From a gamma proteobacterium symbiont of Taylorina sp. (GTDB lineage Bacteria; Pseudomonadota; Gammaproteobacteria; GRL18), in contig JAHXIV010000005.1 of the NCBI GenBank assembly GCA_025655455.1, forward strand, positions 1-64,000: 64,000 nucleotides of DNA, in the 5' to 3' direction. Shown here in pieces: positions 1 to 8,891 of the stretch. Positions within the stretch are counted from its first letter, which is position 1; every line of letters begins with the position of its first letter. The notes under the pieces are model-generated. The model was not told where the DNA came from. It made no database searches and saw nothing but the letters and a program-made list of their open reading frames with translations. The translations under genes were made by a program, and so were the position numbers.

Positions 1-734
1 TACCCTCAGATTCTTATTTTGCTGCCTATATTTCCGCATACCTTAGTCAGTTAATAAGCTCTATGTAATCATCTTTGGCTATTAACCAAGTATTCCAGTG
101 AGCAAGCCACTGAATACCATATTAGTATTTTGTTCTCTTCTCGTTTGCCTCAACAATTATGAATGGCAGGTTTCTGGAAATAAAATCAGGAACTAAGGTA
201 AACCTCCAGTTAGTGCTTTAGGTCATGAAGAGTATATTGTTCTTCAATATTAGTGAAATCTAAAAGACCGTTAACGCTGAGATCCTGACTAATCAATAAC
301 CTCTATAATCCATTATGGGTTCATTAATGACTGCTATGGAGAGAATTTTCCCTACAATGCTATCTAACGACAGCAGTTTGGCATGAAGAGTCAATAACAT
401 TATCCAGACTTCTGACTGAAATAAAGGGTGACTACGCATCTTCAATGGGATATTTTTTAGCATAAATCATTAATCAGGCGTTGTCACAAATATCTCTTTT
501 GGAGATTTTTGGCTATTGCTATTGCTCTTCACGCCCTAAGTGAAGGAATATGACGTAAAAGTGCTTTGTAGTATTGTGTTCTGTGATAAACCGGACATGA
601 CCGTAGACTCGGTGTTTCTTTCTATAGGAATTTATTTTTTATAGTGTCTGCGATAATAATTAAATTATCTTAAAAGCCGCTTTTAATTCTTTAAAAAAGG
701 ATAGCACGCAATCAATGCCATTTTTCAAGACACT
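1..734. other. Long stretch without a recognisable gene
   Basis: About 730 bases downstream of the pqiC stop carry no open frame of useful length on either strand, and I recognise no RNA gene. Short open stretches exist, for example a 24-codon Trp-rich frame on the minus strand near 40-110, but each is closed by stops. The composition resembles the neighbourhood. It could be decayed coding DNA whose intact part lies left of the window, or true intergenic DNA. Confidence 0.4.
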
Positions 735-1421
735 TTATTTTAGTTGCTTTCTGATTTCATCAGCAATTTCTTCACTCAGTCTGGCTAATAAGCGACTTTG
801 TGTTGCAACATAGTCCTGATAGGCAATGCCATTCATCTTTTCCTGAAATACTGATTTTTTTGAAGTTATTTTTTTTGCTTTATTTTGACCGGCTACTATC
901 CAGTCAGCATTCAAAGTCACCACTCCTCCTAATATCCCGTCAAACTCCCGTATATTAATAATCACTAGAAAATCAACCGGTAAGAGAACTGTTTCATGAC
1001 CTAAAACAATCTGCTTGGTCGGTAGTAATATTGAAATATTCTCTCCCAGAGTGCGCAGTATATCACTTTGAAAATCACCACTCCAACGATGAAATTCATC
1101 TGCAAGCAATGTATTGGAGCCTGTCCGGGTCACAATCGGTGCTTGATCCAGAGTATCAGGAATAGAAACAGGATCCACTTTAACCACAATATTTTGAACC
1201 TCTACTATTTGTACTAAAGCTTCCCTGTCAATTGTGTTTAAAATAAAAATCTGCGCCTTAGGGGAAGTGCCGCAACCTGACAATAAGAAGCTGACTAAAA
1301 TAAGGGATATAGATATGAGCCCTCGGCCAATAAACTTGCCCACTGTCGTTTTGCAAACATCTTTATCTGCAAATAAGGCTGCGGGAAAGTTTATGTTTGA
1401 TGAGAGTTTCTGTGTATTCAT
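735..1421 (-). CDS. pqiC: PqiC-like ABC-type transport auxiliary lipoprotein
   Basis: Outer-membrane lipoprotein partner of the PqiA-PqiB tunnel that moves lipids across the periplasm. The lipobox LLSGC is visible near residues 46-50, followed by a PqiC/DUF330-type domain. It lies one base after pqiB and closes the pqiABC operon. The start at 1421 has an AGG-type ribosome site. At 228 residues it is longer than a typical PqiC (about 190), and the excess is an N-terminal segment (residues about 6-35) encoded by a copy of the palindromic repeat found elsewhere in the window. A GTG inside the repeat, just before GKFIG, is a possible alternative start that would give a more normal lipoprotein signal. 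Family assignment is strong from context; the true N-terminus is uncertain. Confidence 0.8.
   Translation of the reverse strand: MNTQKLSSNINFPAALFADKDVCKTTVGKFIGRGLISISLILVSFLLSGCGTSPKAQIFILNTIDREALVQIVEVQNIVVKVDPVSIPDTLDQAPIVTRTGSNTLLADEFHRWSGDFQSDILRTLGENISILLPTKQIVLGHETVLLPVDFLVIINIREFDGILGGVVTLNADWIVAGQNKAKKITSKKSVFQEKMNGIAYQDYVATQSRLLARLSEEIADEIRKQLK
1317..1405 (-). repeat. 88-bp palindromic repeat, copy inside pqiC
   Basis: Read on the minus strand this matches the copies at 13536-13711 almost base for base in its right half: the blocks AAGATGTTTGCAAAAC, ACAGTGG and CAAGTTTATTGGC are shared. It lies entirely within the pqiC reading frame and keeps that frame open. The arms around TTTGCA/TGCAAA and the CCCAC-type outer stem can pair. 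Confidence 0.8.
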
Positions 1422-1422
1422 A

Positions 1423-3078
1423 TTACCTGCCTTTTTTTCCTTTCAATAAAGATTCCGGATGTTTTTCCACATAATCTGCCAGACTTCTGATTGAGCGGGC
1501 AGCCTTGGTAAATTCACGTAATGCAATATGTAAATCCTGCTGCAGCACTGAATCACTTTTTAAAGTATCCTGTATGGTCACCAGCGTACTTTCAGCCTGT
1601 TTTATGGTACCTGTTAATTCAGGCTCCAGCTTATGATTCAACTTGTAGCTAAGTTCTTTAATCTGAAGCATCATCGCATTAACCTGCTGCAAAGTGGCTG
1701 ATAATTCAGGCTCCATATTCTGATTGAGCTTATAACTGAGTTCCTCTGCCTGAGTCATCATTGCATCTACTTTTTGCAAAATACTGCTGATATTATTTTT
1801 TACTCTGCCGATTGTTCCGGGAATAGATGGAAGTTCTGGTATATCAGAATTCCAGTCTATAACAAAAGGGGCTGTTTCCGGGAAAAAATCAAGAGCAATA
1901 TACATTTGACCAGTGAGGAGATTCCCTGTTTCCAGTTGCGCTCTCAAGCCCCGTTTGATCAGTTTCTCAAGTTGATAGTGACGATTATCAGAAAATTCAT
2001 CTTGTGCCCGCTCTCCTCCCTTAAATGCAATTCTACTGGTATTAAACGAAAGTGTTACCGGAATATTTATTATTTGATTAACTTCATCAAATAATAGCTG
2101 GATATCGGACACTTCACCTACTTGTATCCCTCTGAATTCTACCGGAGCACCCACTGTCAGACCGCGTACAGACTCAGAAAAATGAATAACAAATTTATTA
2201 CCTTTGCTATGATCTACTTTCAATGAATCAGCCTGACTCTTATATAATTCAAACTTTGCATTATTCTCCAGCTCATTATCCTGCGTACTTAATTCACTGG
2301 AATCAAATGCAATTCCACCAATTAATATTGAAACAAGAGATTCTGTATTGACATTAACACCACTGGCATTCAATGAAAAATCAATGCCGCTGGCATTCCA
2401 GAAATTTGTGCTGGTATTGATCCATTGATCATAAGGCGCACTGATAAAAACATTAATAGTCACCGATTGTCCATCCTCATCAATAGCCACATCTTCAACT
2501 CTTCCCACTTTGAACTTTCGATAATATACCGGTACATCTTTATCTATTGATCCCAGATACTTTGTTTGCAGCACAAAACGCCGACCCGGTATATTTCCGG
2601 TAATCACCGGCGGAATCTCTAAACCGGAAAACTGGTATGCTGACTTTCCTTTCAGGCCGGGATCAATGCTGATATAAGCACCGGATAATAAAGTACCCAG
2701 CCCCGTGGCACCACTAGCACTAATGCGCGCCCTAACCACCCAAAAACGACTATTTTCAGTTAGAAAATGCTCAGCATCTTTAATCATTTCAGCCGTTACT
2801 ACTACCTCTTTCGAGTCACGACTCACCTGAATTTTTTTTACCTTGCCAATTTCAACATCCTTATATTTTATTTTTGTTTTACCAGCTTCCAGGCCTTCTG
2901 CAGTCAAAAAAGTAATCATGATCTCAGATCCCATTTCAGACCAGGCTTTGTAGCCCAACCATAAGCCAATTATAATGGCGACAAGAGGCACCAGCCAGAC
3001 AATGGAAATTTTTGAGCGGGGTTTCATTTTACTCTCTGGTAAATGATTCAATTGTTCATTCTGTACCGCTTCACCCAT
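1423..3078 (-). CDS. pqiB: Intermembrane transport protein PqiB (three MCE domains)
   Basis: Periplasm-spanning MCE protein that forms a lipid-transport tunnel between the PqiA inner-membrane protein and the outer-membrane lipoprotein PqiC. One N-terminal membrane segment (about residues 25-45, IVWLVPLVAIIIGLWLGYKA) anchors three successive MCE/MlaD domains, followed by a long alpha-helical C-terminus. At 551 residues it matches the E. coli protein (546). The C-terminal helix contains a near-duplicate of about 30 residues: AMMTQAEELSYKLN is repeated as AMMLQIKELSYKLN. The start ATG overlaps the end of pqiA by 8 bases, indicating translational coupling. Confidence in the family is high. Confidence 0.93.
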   Translation of the reverse strand: MGEAVQNEQLNHLPESKMKPRSKISIVWLVPLVAIIIGLWLGYKAWSEMGSEIMITFLTAEGLEAGKTKIKYKDVEIGKVKKIQVSRDSKEVVVTAEMIKDAEHFLTENSRFWVVRARISASGATGLGTLLSGAYISIDPGLKGKSAYQFSGLEIPPVITGNIPGRRFVLQTKYLGSIDKDVPVYYRKFKVGRVEDVAIDEDGQSVTINVFISAPYDQWINTSTNFWNASGIDFSLNASGVNVNTESLVSILIGGIAFDSSELSTQDNELENNAKFELYKSQADSLKVDHSKGNKFVIHFSESVRGLTVGAPVEFRGIQVGEVSDIQLLFDEVNQIINIPVTLSFNTSRIAFKGGERAQDEFSDNRHYQLEKLIKRGLRAQLETGNLLTGQMYIALDFFPETAPFVIDWNSDIPELPSIPGTIGRVKNNISSILQKVDAMMTQAEELSYKLNQNMEPELSATLQQVNAMMLQIKELSYKLNHKLEPELTGTIKQAESTLVTIQDTLKSDSVLQQDLHIALREFTKAARSIRSLADYVEKHPESLLKGKKGR

Positions 3079-4324
3079 TAACTTTCTCCATATTATCCCA
3101 AATTAAGCGGGGATCAAATGCCATTGCAGCAAACATAGTTATTACCACTACAGCACCAAAAGCCACTGCACCAAAACCAACTTCTATGACTATCAGCCCC
3201 TGTATCTGGATTAATGCCGCCATTAGTGTTGCAACAAAAACATCCACCATAGACCAGCGCCCAATAAACTCAGTCAATCGATACAGGCCTGTTCTTTCTT
3301 TCATACGCCATTGTGATTTAAAATAAGTACTCAATAACAATATGATTAGAATCATTAATTTAATACTGGGCACCAGAATACTGGCAATAAAAAGGATAAT
3401 TGCCAGGGGCAGATCCCCATAGGTTGCCAAATAAATAACCCCGCTGAGAATAGTATCGCCCTCACTTTTACCCAGAGTGGTAATCACCATCACCGGTAAT
3501 AGATTCGCAGGAATATACAACACCAGTGCTGCAATGACTAAGGCTGTACAACGGGTCAGGCTCTCAGGTTTTCTATAATGTATGACTGATTTACAGCGGG
3601 GGCAGAGTGATTCATGTTGAGCAGTGACCGTACACAGAAGATTACAGTTATGACAATTCGTCAAGTACTTATCAGTATCAAACTTTTGCATTACCTGGTC
3701 ATGAGTCTTGGGACTAATCTGTTCCCAAAGCATTTCTGTGTCCAGGTCATTTAAGATAGCGGCAATAAAAAAAATTAATAAGCCAAAAGTCCATAAAGCA
3801 ATACCTGGAATGACCGTTGCCATACCAGCTAATTTGACAATGGAGACTAAAATCCCCAGCATCAGAACTTCCAGCATACTCCAGGAAGTAATAATACGTA
3901 CTAAACGATACACCTCAGGTGCATGGGGAGGAATTCGCTTAAAATTGACCGGCAGCAGGACGTATAATAAACCTGTCAACTGCAATAGCGGCGCTCCGAT
4001 ACTGGTCAAAAAAACCAGACCACTTAAAAGTATCATATCATTGCCAAACAAATATTCAACACAGGCAAACAGTGTAGCCTGCATTTCATGACCATCAGCC
4101 TGCACCTGAATAATTGGAAATATATTGGCAATACAAAATAAAACCAGTGCCGCAATGACCAGAGCCAGTGTATGTTCAATGCTGTCAGCCGGCTTAATAC
4201 GCTCATGCTTGCGTAATGTTGCATCACAGCGACAACAGGCTGCCGCCCCGTCTTCAGGCATATGACTTATCTTCTGTAATAAGCCACAGTCATGACAGGA
4301 AATGATGGAGGAATTCTGGCTCAT
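3071..4324 (-). CDS. pqiA: Paraquat-inducible protein A, inner-membrane component
   Basis: Polytopic inner-membrane protein of the Pqi lipid transport system. Two tandem PqiA domains are visible, each preceded by a zinc-ribbon-like cysteine cluster: CHDC...CCRC at residues 10-33 and CHNC...CPRC near 223-243. Each domain has about four hydrophobic segments. Its length of 417 residues is the usual one. It is the first gene of the minus-strand pqiABC operon and overlaps pqiB by 8 bases. In enterobacteria the operon is stress-induced; I see no specific operator in the short region upstream (4325-4475), which it shares with the divergent YjgR-like gene. Confidence 0.93.
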   Translation of the reverse strand: MSQNSSIISCHDCGLLQKISHMPEDGAAACCRCDATLRKHERIKPADSIEHTLALVIAALVLFCIANIFPIIQVQADGHEMQATLFACVEYLFGNDMILLSGLVFLTSIGAPLLQLTGLLYVLLPVNFKRIPPHAPEVYRLVRIITSWSMLEVLMLGILVSIVKLAGMATVIPGIALWTFGLLIFFIAAILNDLDTEMLWEQISPKTHDQVMQKFDTDKYLTNCHNCNLLCTVTAQHESLCPRCKSVIHYRKPESLTRCTALVIAALVLYIPANLLPVMVITTLGKSEGDTILSGVIYLATYGDLPLAIILFIASILVPSIKLMILIILLLSTYFKSQWRMKERTGLYRLTEFIGRWSMVDVFVATLMAALIQIQGLIVIEVGFGAVAFGAVVVITMFAAMAFDPRLIWDNMEKVNG

Positions 4325-4475
4325 ATAATATTATAAAATTTTAATCCGAAATTTAAAATCATACCTGGGAATACTGGATTTCATTTAGTTTAGGTATATT
4401 ATAGGTCTTCATCTACTATTATAGTAGTAAACCTTGTATATTAAAAAACACTGCAGAATAAACTAGGATTATATA

Positions 4476-5930
4476 ATGAGTATTCAATTTTTAATCGGTG
4501 GAAATGCCCGTACACAGGTACATTTTTCTGCTAAAACAGCAAACCGCCACGGCATGATTGCCGGTGCAACCGGTACTGGTAAAACTGTCACTTTACAAGT
4601 ATTAGCAGAAGGATTTTCAAAAATTGGGGTGCCGGTATTTCTTGCTGATGTAAAAGGGGATTTATCCGGTCTGGCCACAGCAGGGCAAGCCCATAAAAAA
4701 ATACAATCGCGCATTGACAAGATAAAAATTGAACAATTTACTCATCATGCGAATCCCTGTCTGTTCTGGGATATCCTGGCAAAACTGGGACACCCGGTTC
4801 ATACAACTATTTCAGAGATGGGACCTTTACTATTATCCAGCTTATTGGAACTCAATGAAGTACAAAGTGGTATTCTTTACGCTGCTTTTGCTATTGCTGA
4901 TGATAATGGTATGCTGTTACTGGATCTAAAAGATTTACGCAGTATGCTGAGCTGGATGGTGGGGAACTCAAAAACCCTTTCTGCAGATTATGGTAATATC
5001 AGTCATTCCAGTGTTGGGGCAATTCAGCGCCGTTTATTAATTCTTGAACAGCAGGGTGCTGAAAATTTATTTGCTGAACCCGCACTAAAGCTTAATGATT
5101 TAATGATCACAGATTTTTCCGGTCGTGGTGTGATCAGTATTCTGGATGTCACCAGTTTAATCAATAATGCACCTCGTGTGTATGCCTCATTTCTAATCTG
5201 GCTGCTGGCGGAGCTTTATGAACAGCTGCCTGAAGTCGGGGATGCTGAAAAACCCAAACTGGTGTTGTTTTTTGATGAAGCTCATTTATTATTTGATCGG
5301 GCTCCCCGTTCACTGGTGGATAAAATTGAACAAGTGGTCAGACTGATCCGATCCAAGGGGGTTGGTGTCTATTTTATCAGCCAGAGTCCGTTGGATATCC
5401 CGGAAGATATTATGGGACAACTGGGTACCAAAATTCAGCATGCCTTAAGAGCTTTCACCCCAAAAGATAAGAAGATGGTTAAAATGGTGGCTGACACCTT
5501 TAGAGAAAACCCTCTAATTGATACCCGAACAGCAATTACTGAATTAAAAACAGGTGAGGCATTGGTTTCAGTTTTAGCTGAAGATGGTGCCCCAACTCCG
5601 GTAGAAAGAATATTAATTACTCCTCCCGGTTCCAGAATCGGTCCGCTCAATGATGCAGAACGCCATGAAATTATAAACCGATCTCCCCTTAAGGGACGTT
5701 ATGATGAAAAAGTGGATAGAGAATCTGCCTATGAAATATTAAAGCAACGGGCAGCCGAAGAAAAAAAATCAGCACCGCTTCCGCCTGTAAGAGCATCTGC
5801 TCCTAAAAAGCGTTCATCCAGTCGTCAGAGTTATGCAGAAGCTGTGACCAAGAGTGTACTACGATCCCTGGGCAGCTCTTTAGGAAGACAGATTGTGCGT
5901 GGTATTATGAAAACAATTCTGGGGAAATAA
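4476..5930 (+). CDS. HerA/YjgR-like ATPase (DUF853 family)
   Basis: Cytoplasmic P-loop ATPase of the HerA/FtsK clade. Walker A GATGTGKT lies at about residues 30-37 and Walker B LVLFFDEAH near 265; a basic, Ser/Ala-rich linker is present near the C-terminus. The 484-residue length matches E. coli YjgR (about 500). HerA relatives translocate DNA in end processing, but the role of the YjgR branch is not established. The start has an AGGA box 7 bases upstream. The next gene begins 2 bases after the stop, so the two are co-transcribed, although no functional link to gamma-glutamyltransferase is obvious. Confidence 0.85.
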   Translation: MSIQFLIGGNARTQVHFSAKTANRHGMIAGATGTGKTVTLQVLAEGFSKIGVPVFLADVKGDLSGLATAGQAHKKIQSRIDKIKIEQFTHHANPCLFWDILAKLGHPVHTTISEMGPLLLSSLLELNEVQSGILYAAFAIADDNGMLLLDLKDLRSMLSWMVGNSKTLSADYGNISHSSVGAIQRRLLILEQQGAENLFAEPALKLNDLMITDFSGRGVISILDVTSLINNAPRVYASFLIWLLAELYEQLPEVGDAEKPKLVLFFDEAHLLFDRAPRSLVDKIEQVVRLIRSKGVGVYFISQSPLDIPEDIMGQLGTKIQHALRAFTPKDKKMVKMVADTFRENPLIDTRTAITELKTGEALVSVLAEDGAPTPVERILITPPGSRIGPLNDAERHEIINRSPLKGRYDEKVDRESAYEILKQRAAEEKKSAPLPPVRASAPKKRSSSRQSYAEAVTKSVLRSLGSSLGRQIVRGIMKTILGK

Positions 5931-5932
5931 TC

Positions 5933-7645
5933 ATGAAACGAAACACACTTTTTTTTATCTTATTCATATGGACTTATAGTCATGCAATTTATGCAATACC
6001 AACAGAGACAAAAATACCAGCACAGGCGGCGGTAGCAAGTGCTCACCCACTAGCCACACAGGCAGGTAAACAAATTTTATTACAGGGCGGTAATGCCTTT
6101 GATGCAGCTATTGCAGTTACAGCAGCACTGGCTGTAGTTGAGCCATACAGTTCCGGTCTTGGCGGCGGTGGTTTTTGGCTGCTCCATGAGCAGAAAAAGA
6201 ATAAAACCATTATAATTGACGGCAGAGAAACAGCACCTGCTCTGGCGCATAGAGATCTCTATCTTGATCAGAATGGTGCCTATATAGCAAAAAGTTCAGT
6301 GGATGGCGCTCTGGCTGCCGGCATCCCGGGTACAGTGGCTGCCATGGTACACTTATCTGAAAAGTATGGCATTCTATCATTAAAAACTGTACTACAACCC
6401 GCCATAAAATTAGCAGAACAGGGCTTCCCTGTCACTCAGCATTATCAAAAAATGGCTCAATTTCGTCTTTCAGTGCTGCAGAGCTTCCCCGCTTCAGCTG
6501 AAATTTTTTTACACAATAATAAAGTACCCAAAGCAGAACATTTAATCATACAAAAAAAATTAGCTCAAACATTGAGACTGATTTCAGAAAAAGGTCATGC
6601 CGGATTTTATGAAGGGCAAATTGCAGAAAATCTAGTGTCTGCCATTCAGGCAGAAAAAGGTATCTGGCAACTGGATGATTTAAAACATTACCGTGTCAAA
6701 GAGCGTGAGCCGGTACAGTTTCAGTATCATGATATGCAGGTGTTCTCTGCACCACCACCCTCCTCAGGAGGTATCGCATTGGCCACCATATTGCAAATAT
6801 TACAGACCTATGACTTTGAATTACTCGATGAAACAACACAAAGCCATTTAATGATAGAAGCAATGCGACGAGCTTATAGAGACAGAGCAGAATATCTGGG
6901 TGATAGTGACTTTGTAAAGGTACCGGTAACGCGTTTAACACATCCCTGGTATGCTGAAGGTTTAGCCGCAGGCATTCATCTTGAAAAAGCCTTGCCCAGT
7001 GATAATTTACATGAAATTATACCCGCTGTCGGAAAATCAGTTAGTACCCGGACTGAAGGTCAGGATACCACCCATTTTTCAATTCTCGACACACAGGGAA
7101 ATATGGTGTCATCCACAATGAGTATTAATTATCCTTTTGGATCCGGATTAACTGCTGCCGGTACCGGAGTTTTGCTCAATGATGAAATGGATGATTTTTC
7201 TGCCCTGCCGGGTACAGCCAATATTTATGGTCTGGTAGGAGCCGAGGCCAATGCTGTCGCAGCGGGTAAACGCCCCCTTTCCAGTATGAGTCCTACCATT
7301 GTGAAAACACCGCAGGGTATCGCTTTACTGGGTACTCCGGGTGGCAGCCGCATCATTACGATGGTATTGCTGGGTATTCTGGAATTTGAAAAAAATTCTG
7401 ACCCATCACAATGGGTAAAGCGGGCAAGATTTCATCATCAATATCTACCGGATAAAGTTTTTTTTGAGAAAAAAGCATTTTCAAAAGATATGATTACACG
7501 TTTGAAAAAAATGGGACATCAGTTACAGGAGACTGACTCAGACTATGGCAATATGCAGGCTATCAGCTGGGATTATAAACAAGGGGTGAGCGCCGCATCT
7601 GATCCAAGAGTGGAAGGTCAGGCAATAGTTTTTGATATTCCTTGA
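5933..7645 (+). CDS. ggt: Gamma-glutamyltransferase / glutathione hydrolase
   Basis: Periplasmic N-terminal nucleophile hydrolase that cleaves gamma-glutamyl bonds of glutathione and transfers the glutamyl group. A signal peptide ends near residue 21 (SHAIYA). The autoprocessing site and new N-terminal nucleophile threonine sit in GQDTTHFSILD at about residues 378-388, so the precursor should split into large and small subunits. Downstream NYPFGSG and KRPLSSMSPT are the small-subunit substrate-binding motifs. Its length of 570 residues is normal. It follows the YjgR-like gene by 2 bases. Assignment is secure. Confidence 0.95.
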   Translation: MKRNTLFFILFIWTYSHAIYAIPTETKIPAQAAVASAHPLATQAGKQILLQGGNAFDAAIAVTAALAVVEPYSSGLGGGGFWLLHEQKKNKTIIIDGRETAPALAHRDLYLDQNGAYIAKSSVDGALAAGIPGTVAAMVHLSEKYGILSLKTVLQPAIKLAEQGFPVTQHYQKMAQFRLSVLQSFPASAEIFLHNNKVPKAEHLIIQKKLAQTLRLISEKGHAGFYEGQIAENLVSAIQAEKGIWQLDDLKHYRVKEREPVQFQYHDMQVFSAPPPSSGGIALATILQILQTYDFELLDETTQSHLMIEAMRRAYRDRAEYLGDSDFVKVPVTRLTHPWYAEGLAAGIHLEKALPSDNLHEIIPAVGKSVSTRTEGQDTTHFSILDTQGNMVSSTMSINYPFGSGLTAAGTGVLLNDEMDDFSALPGTANIYGLVGAEANAVAAGKRPLSSMSPTIVKTPQGIALLGTPGGSRIITMVLLGILEFEKNSDPSQWVKRARFHHQYLPDKVFFEKKAFSKDMITRLKKMGHQLQETDSDYGNMQAISWDYKQGVSAASDPRVEGQAIVFDIP

Positions 7646-7706
7646 AATTATAAACAGATGATCTAGACTAAAGTTAATAATATGAAAACTAAAATTTAAG
7701 ATAATT

Positions 7707-8891
7707 ATGGCTAAAATCATTGTAAAAAATTCAGAAGGGATGAAAAGCCCGTTCCTGAAAGGTATTTTAACCCGCTCGTTGCTGGATGCAGGTATTGATT
7801 TTAATCTGGCTTATGAATTAGCCGGCAGTATCAAACAGCAAATTAGTGAAAAACGACAGGTAACAACAACTGAACTCTATGATCTGATCATTGCTCAATT
7901 GAAAAATACTGCCGATAAAGAGGTGATTGAACGGTATTTAACAGCCTTCAATATTTCTTCTACTATTATGATAACCAGTGCTGATCGGGAAGCCGTTCCT
8001 TTTTCCCGAGCCCAGCATCGACTCTGCATTGAATCCTGCGGCCTTTCCAGTGATGATTCTGCATCTATTACAATGAATATCTATAAATCTTTATTAAACC
8101 GGGGATATACAGAGATTTCCAATAATGAATTGGGACGTATGACTTATCAGCTGTTGTTATCTGAAATGGGTCATAGGATTGCTGAGCGTTATCTGGTCTG
8201 GGCAGATTTTTTACATAGTGGTCGACCGCTATTATTATTTATTGGCGGTACAGCCGGAGTGGGCAAAAGTACCATTGCAACCGAGGTGGGACACCGTTTT
8301 GGTATTGTCCGTACGCAATCCACCGATATGCTGCGTGAAGTCATGCGCATGATGACTCCAGAACGTTTATCACCGGTTCTGCATGCCTCTTCTTATAATG
8401 CCTGGAAAGTTCAACCCAACGTTAAAGCCGATGATCAGATGACAGAACAACTATTGATTTCCGGTTATCTTAGCCAGGCAGAACTATTGTCAGTAGCCTG
8501 TGATGCCATAATCAATCGTGCCATAAAGGAAAAAGTTTCACTGATTCTGGAAGGTGTGCATATCCATCCGGATATGCTAAAAAAAATTCCCCATGATGAT
8601 AGCGTCATTATTGCTCCAATCATGTTATCTGTTTTAAAAGCAAGCAAATTAAAAGATCATATTAAAGGACGAGGCAAAGAAGTCCCGGAACGCCGTTCTA
8701 AACGTTATCTGGAAAATTTTACTGAAATCTGGGAACTACAGTCTTATCTAATGGCTGAAGCTGATCACCATCATGTCCCCATCGTCTCTAATATTAATCG
8801 GGAAAAGGCCATTCAGGAAGTAATGAAAGCTATCAATGATATCCTTTTCCCCCACTTTTCTCATGATATTGAGAAGGTTTTTCCGCTATGA
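7707..8891 (+). CDS. ATP-cone plus P-loop kinase, 2-phosphoglycerate kinase-like
   Basis: The N-terminal ~90 residues look like an ATP-cone regulatory domain (start MAKIIVKNSEG), followed by a helical region and a P-loop kinase domain with Walker A GGTAGVGKST at residues 180-189. This order matches archaeal 2-phosphoglycerate kinases, which make 2,3-bisphosphoglycerate from 2-phosphoglycerate and ATP. The stop overlaps the ATG of the archaeal-type phosphoglycerate mutase by 4 bases (ATGA), which supports a shared substrate. The family is well supported; the exact substrate is inferred, since related bacterial proteins may phosphorylate other small acids. Confidence 0.75.
   Translation: MAKIIVKNSEGMKSPFLKGILTRSLLDAGIDFNLAYELAGSIKQQISEKRQVTTTELYDLIIAQLKNTADKEVIERYLTAFNISSTIMITSADREAVPFSRAQHRLCIESCGLSSDDSASITMNIYKSLLNRGYTEISNNELGRMTYQLLLSEMGHRIAERYLVWADFLHSGRPLLLFIGGTAGVGKSTIATEVGHRFGIVRTQSTDMLREVMRMMTPERLSPVLHASSYNAWKVQPNVKADDQMTEQLLISGYLSQAELLSVACDAIINRAIKEKVSLILEGVHIHPDMLKKIPHDDSVIIAPIMLSVLKASKLKDHIKGRGKEVPERRSKRYLENFTEIWELQSYLMAEADHHHVPIVSNINREKAIQEVMKAINDILFPHFSHDIEKVFPL

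Noticed and set aside
1..120. Trp-rich 24-codon frame on the minus strand as a pseudogene remnant
   Set aside because: It is short, flanked by stops and not recognisably similar to any family.
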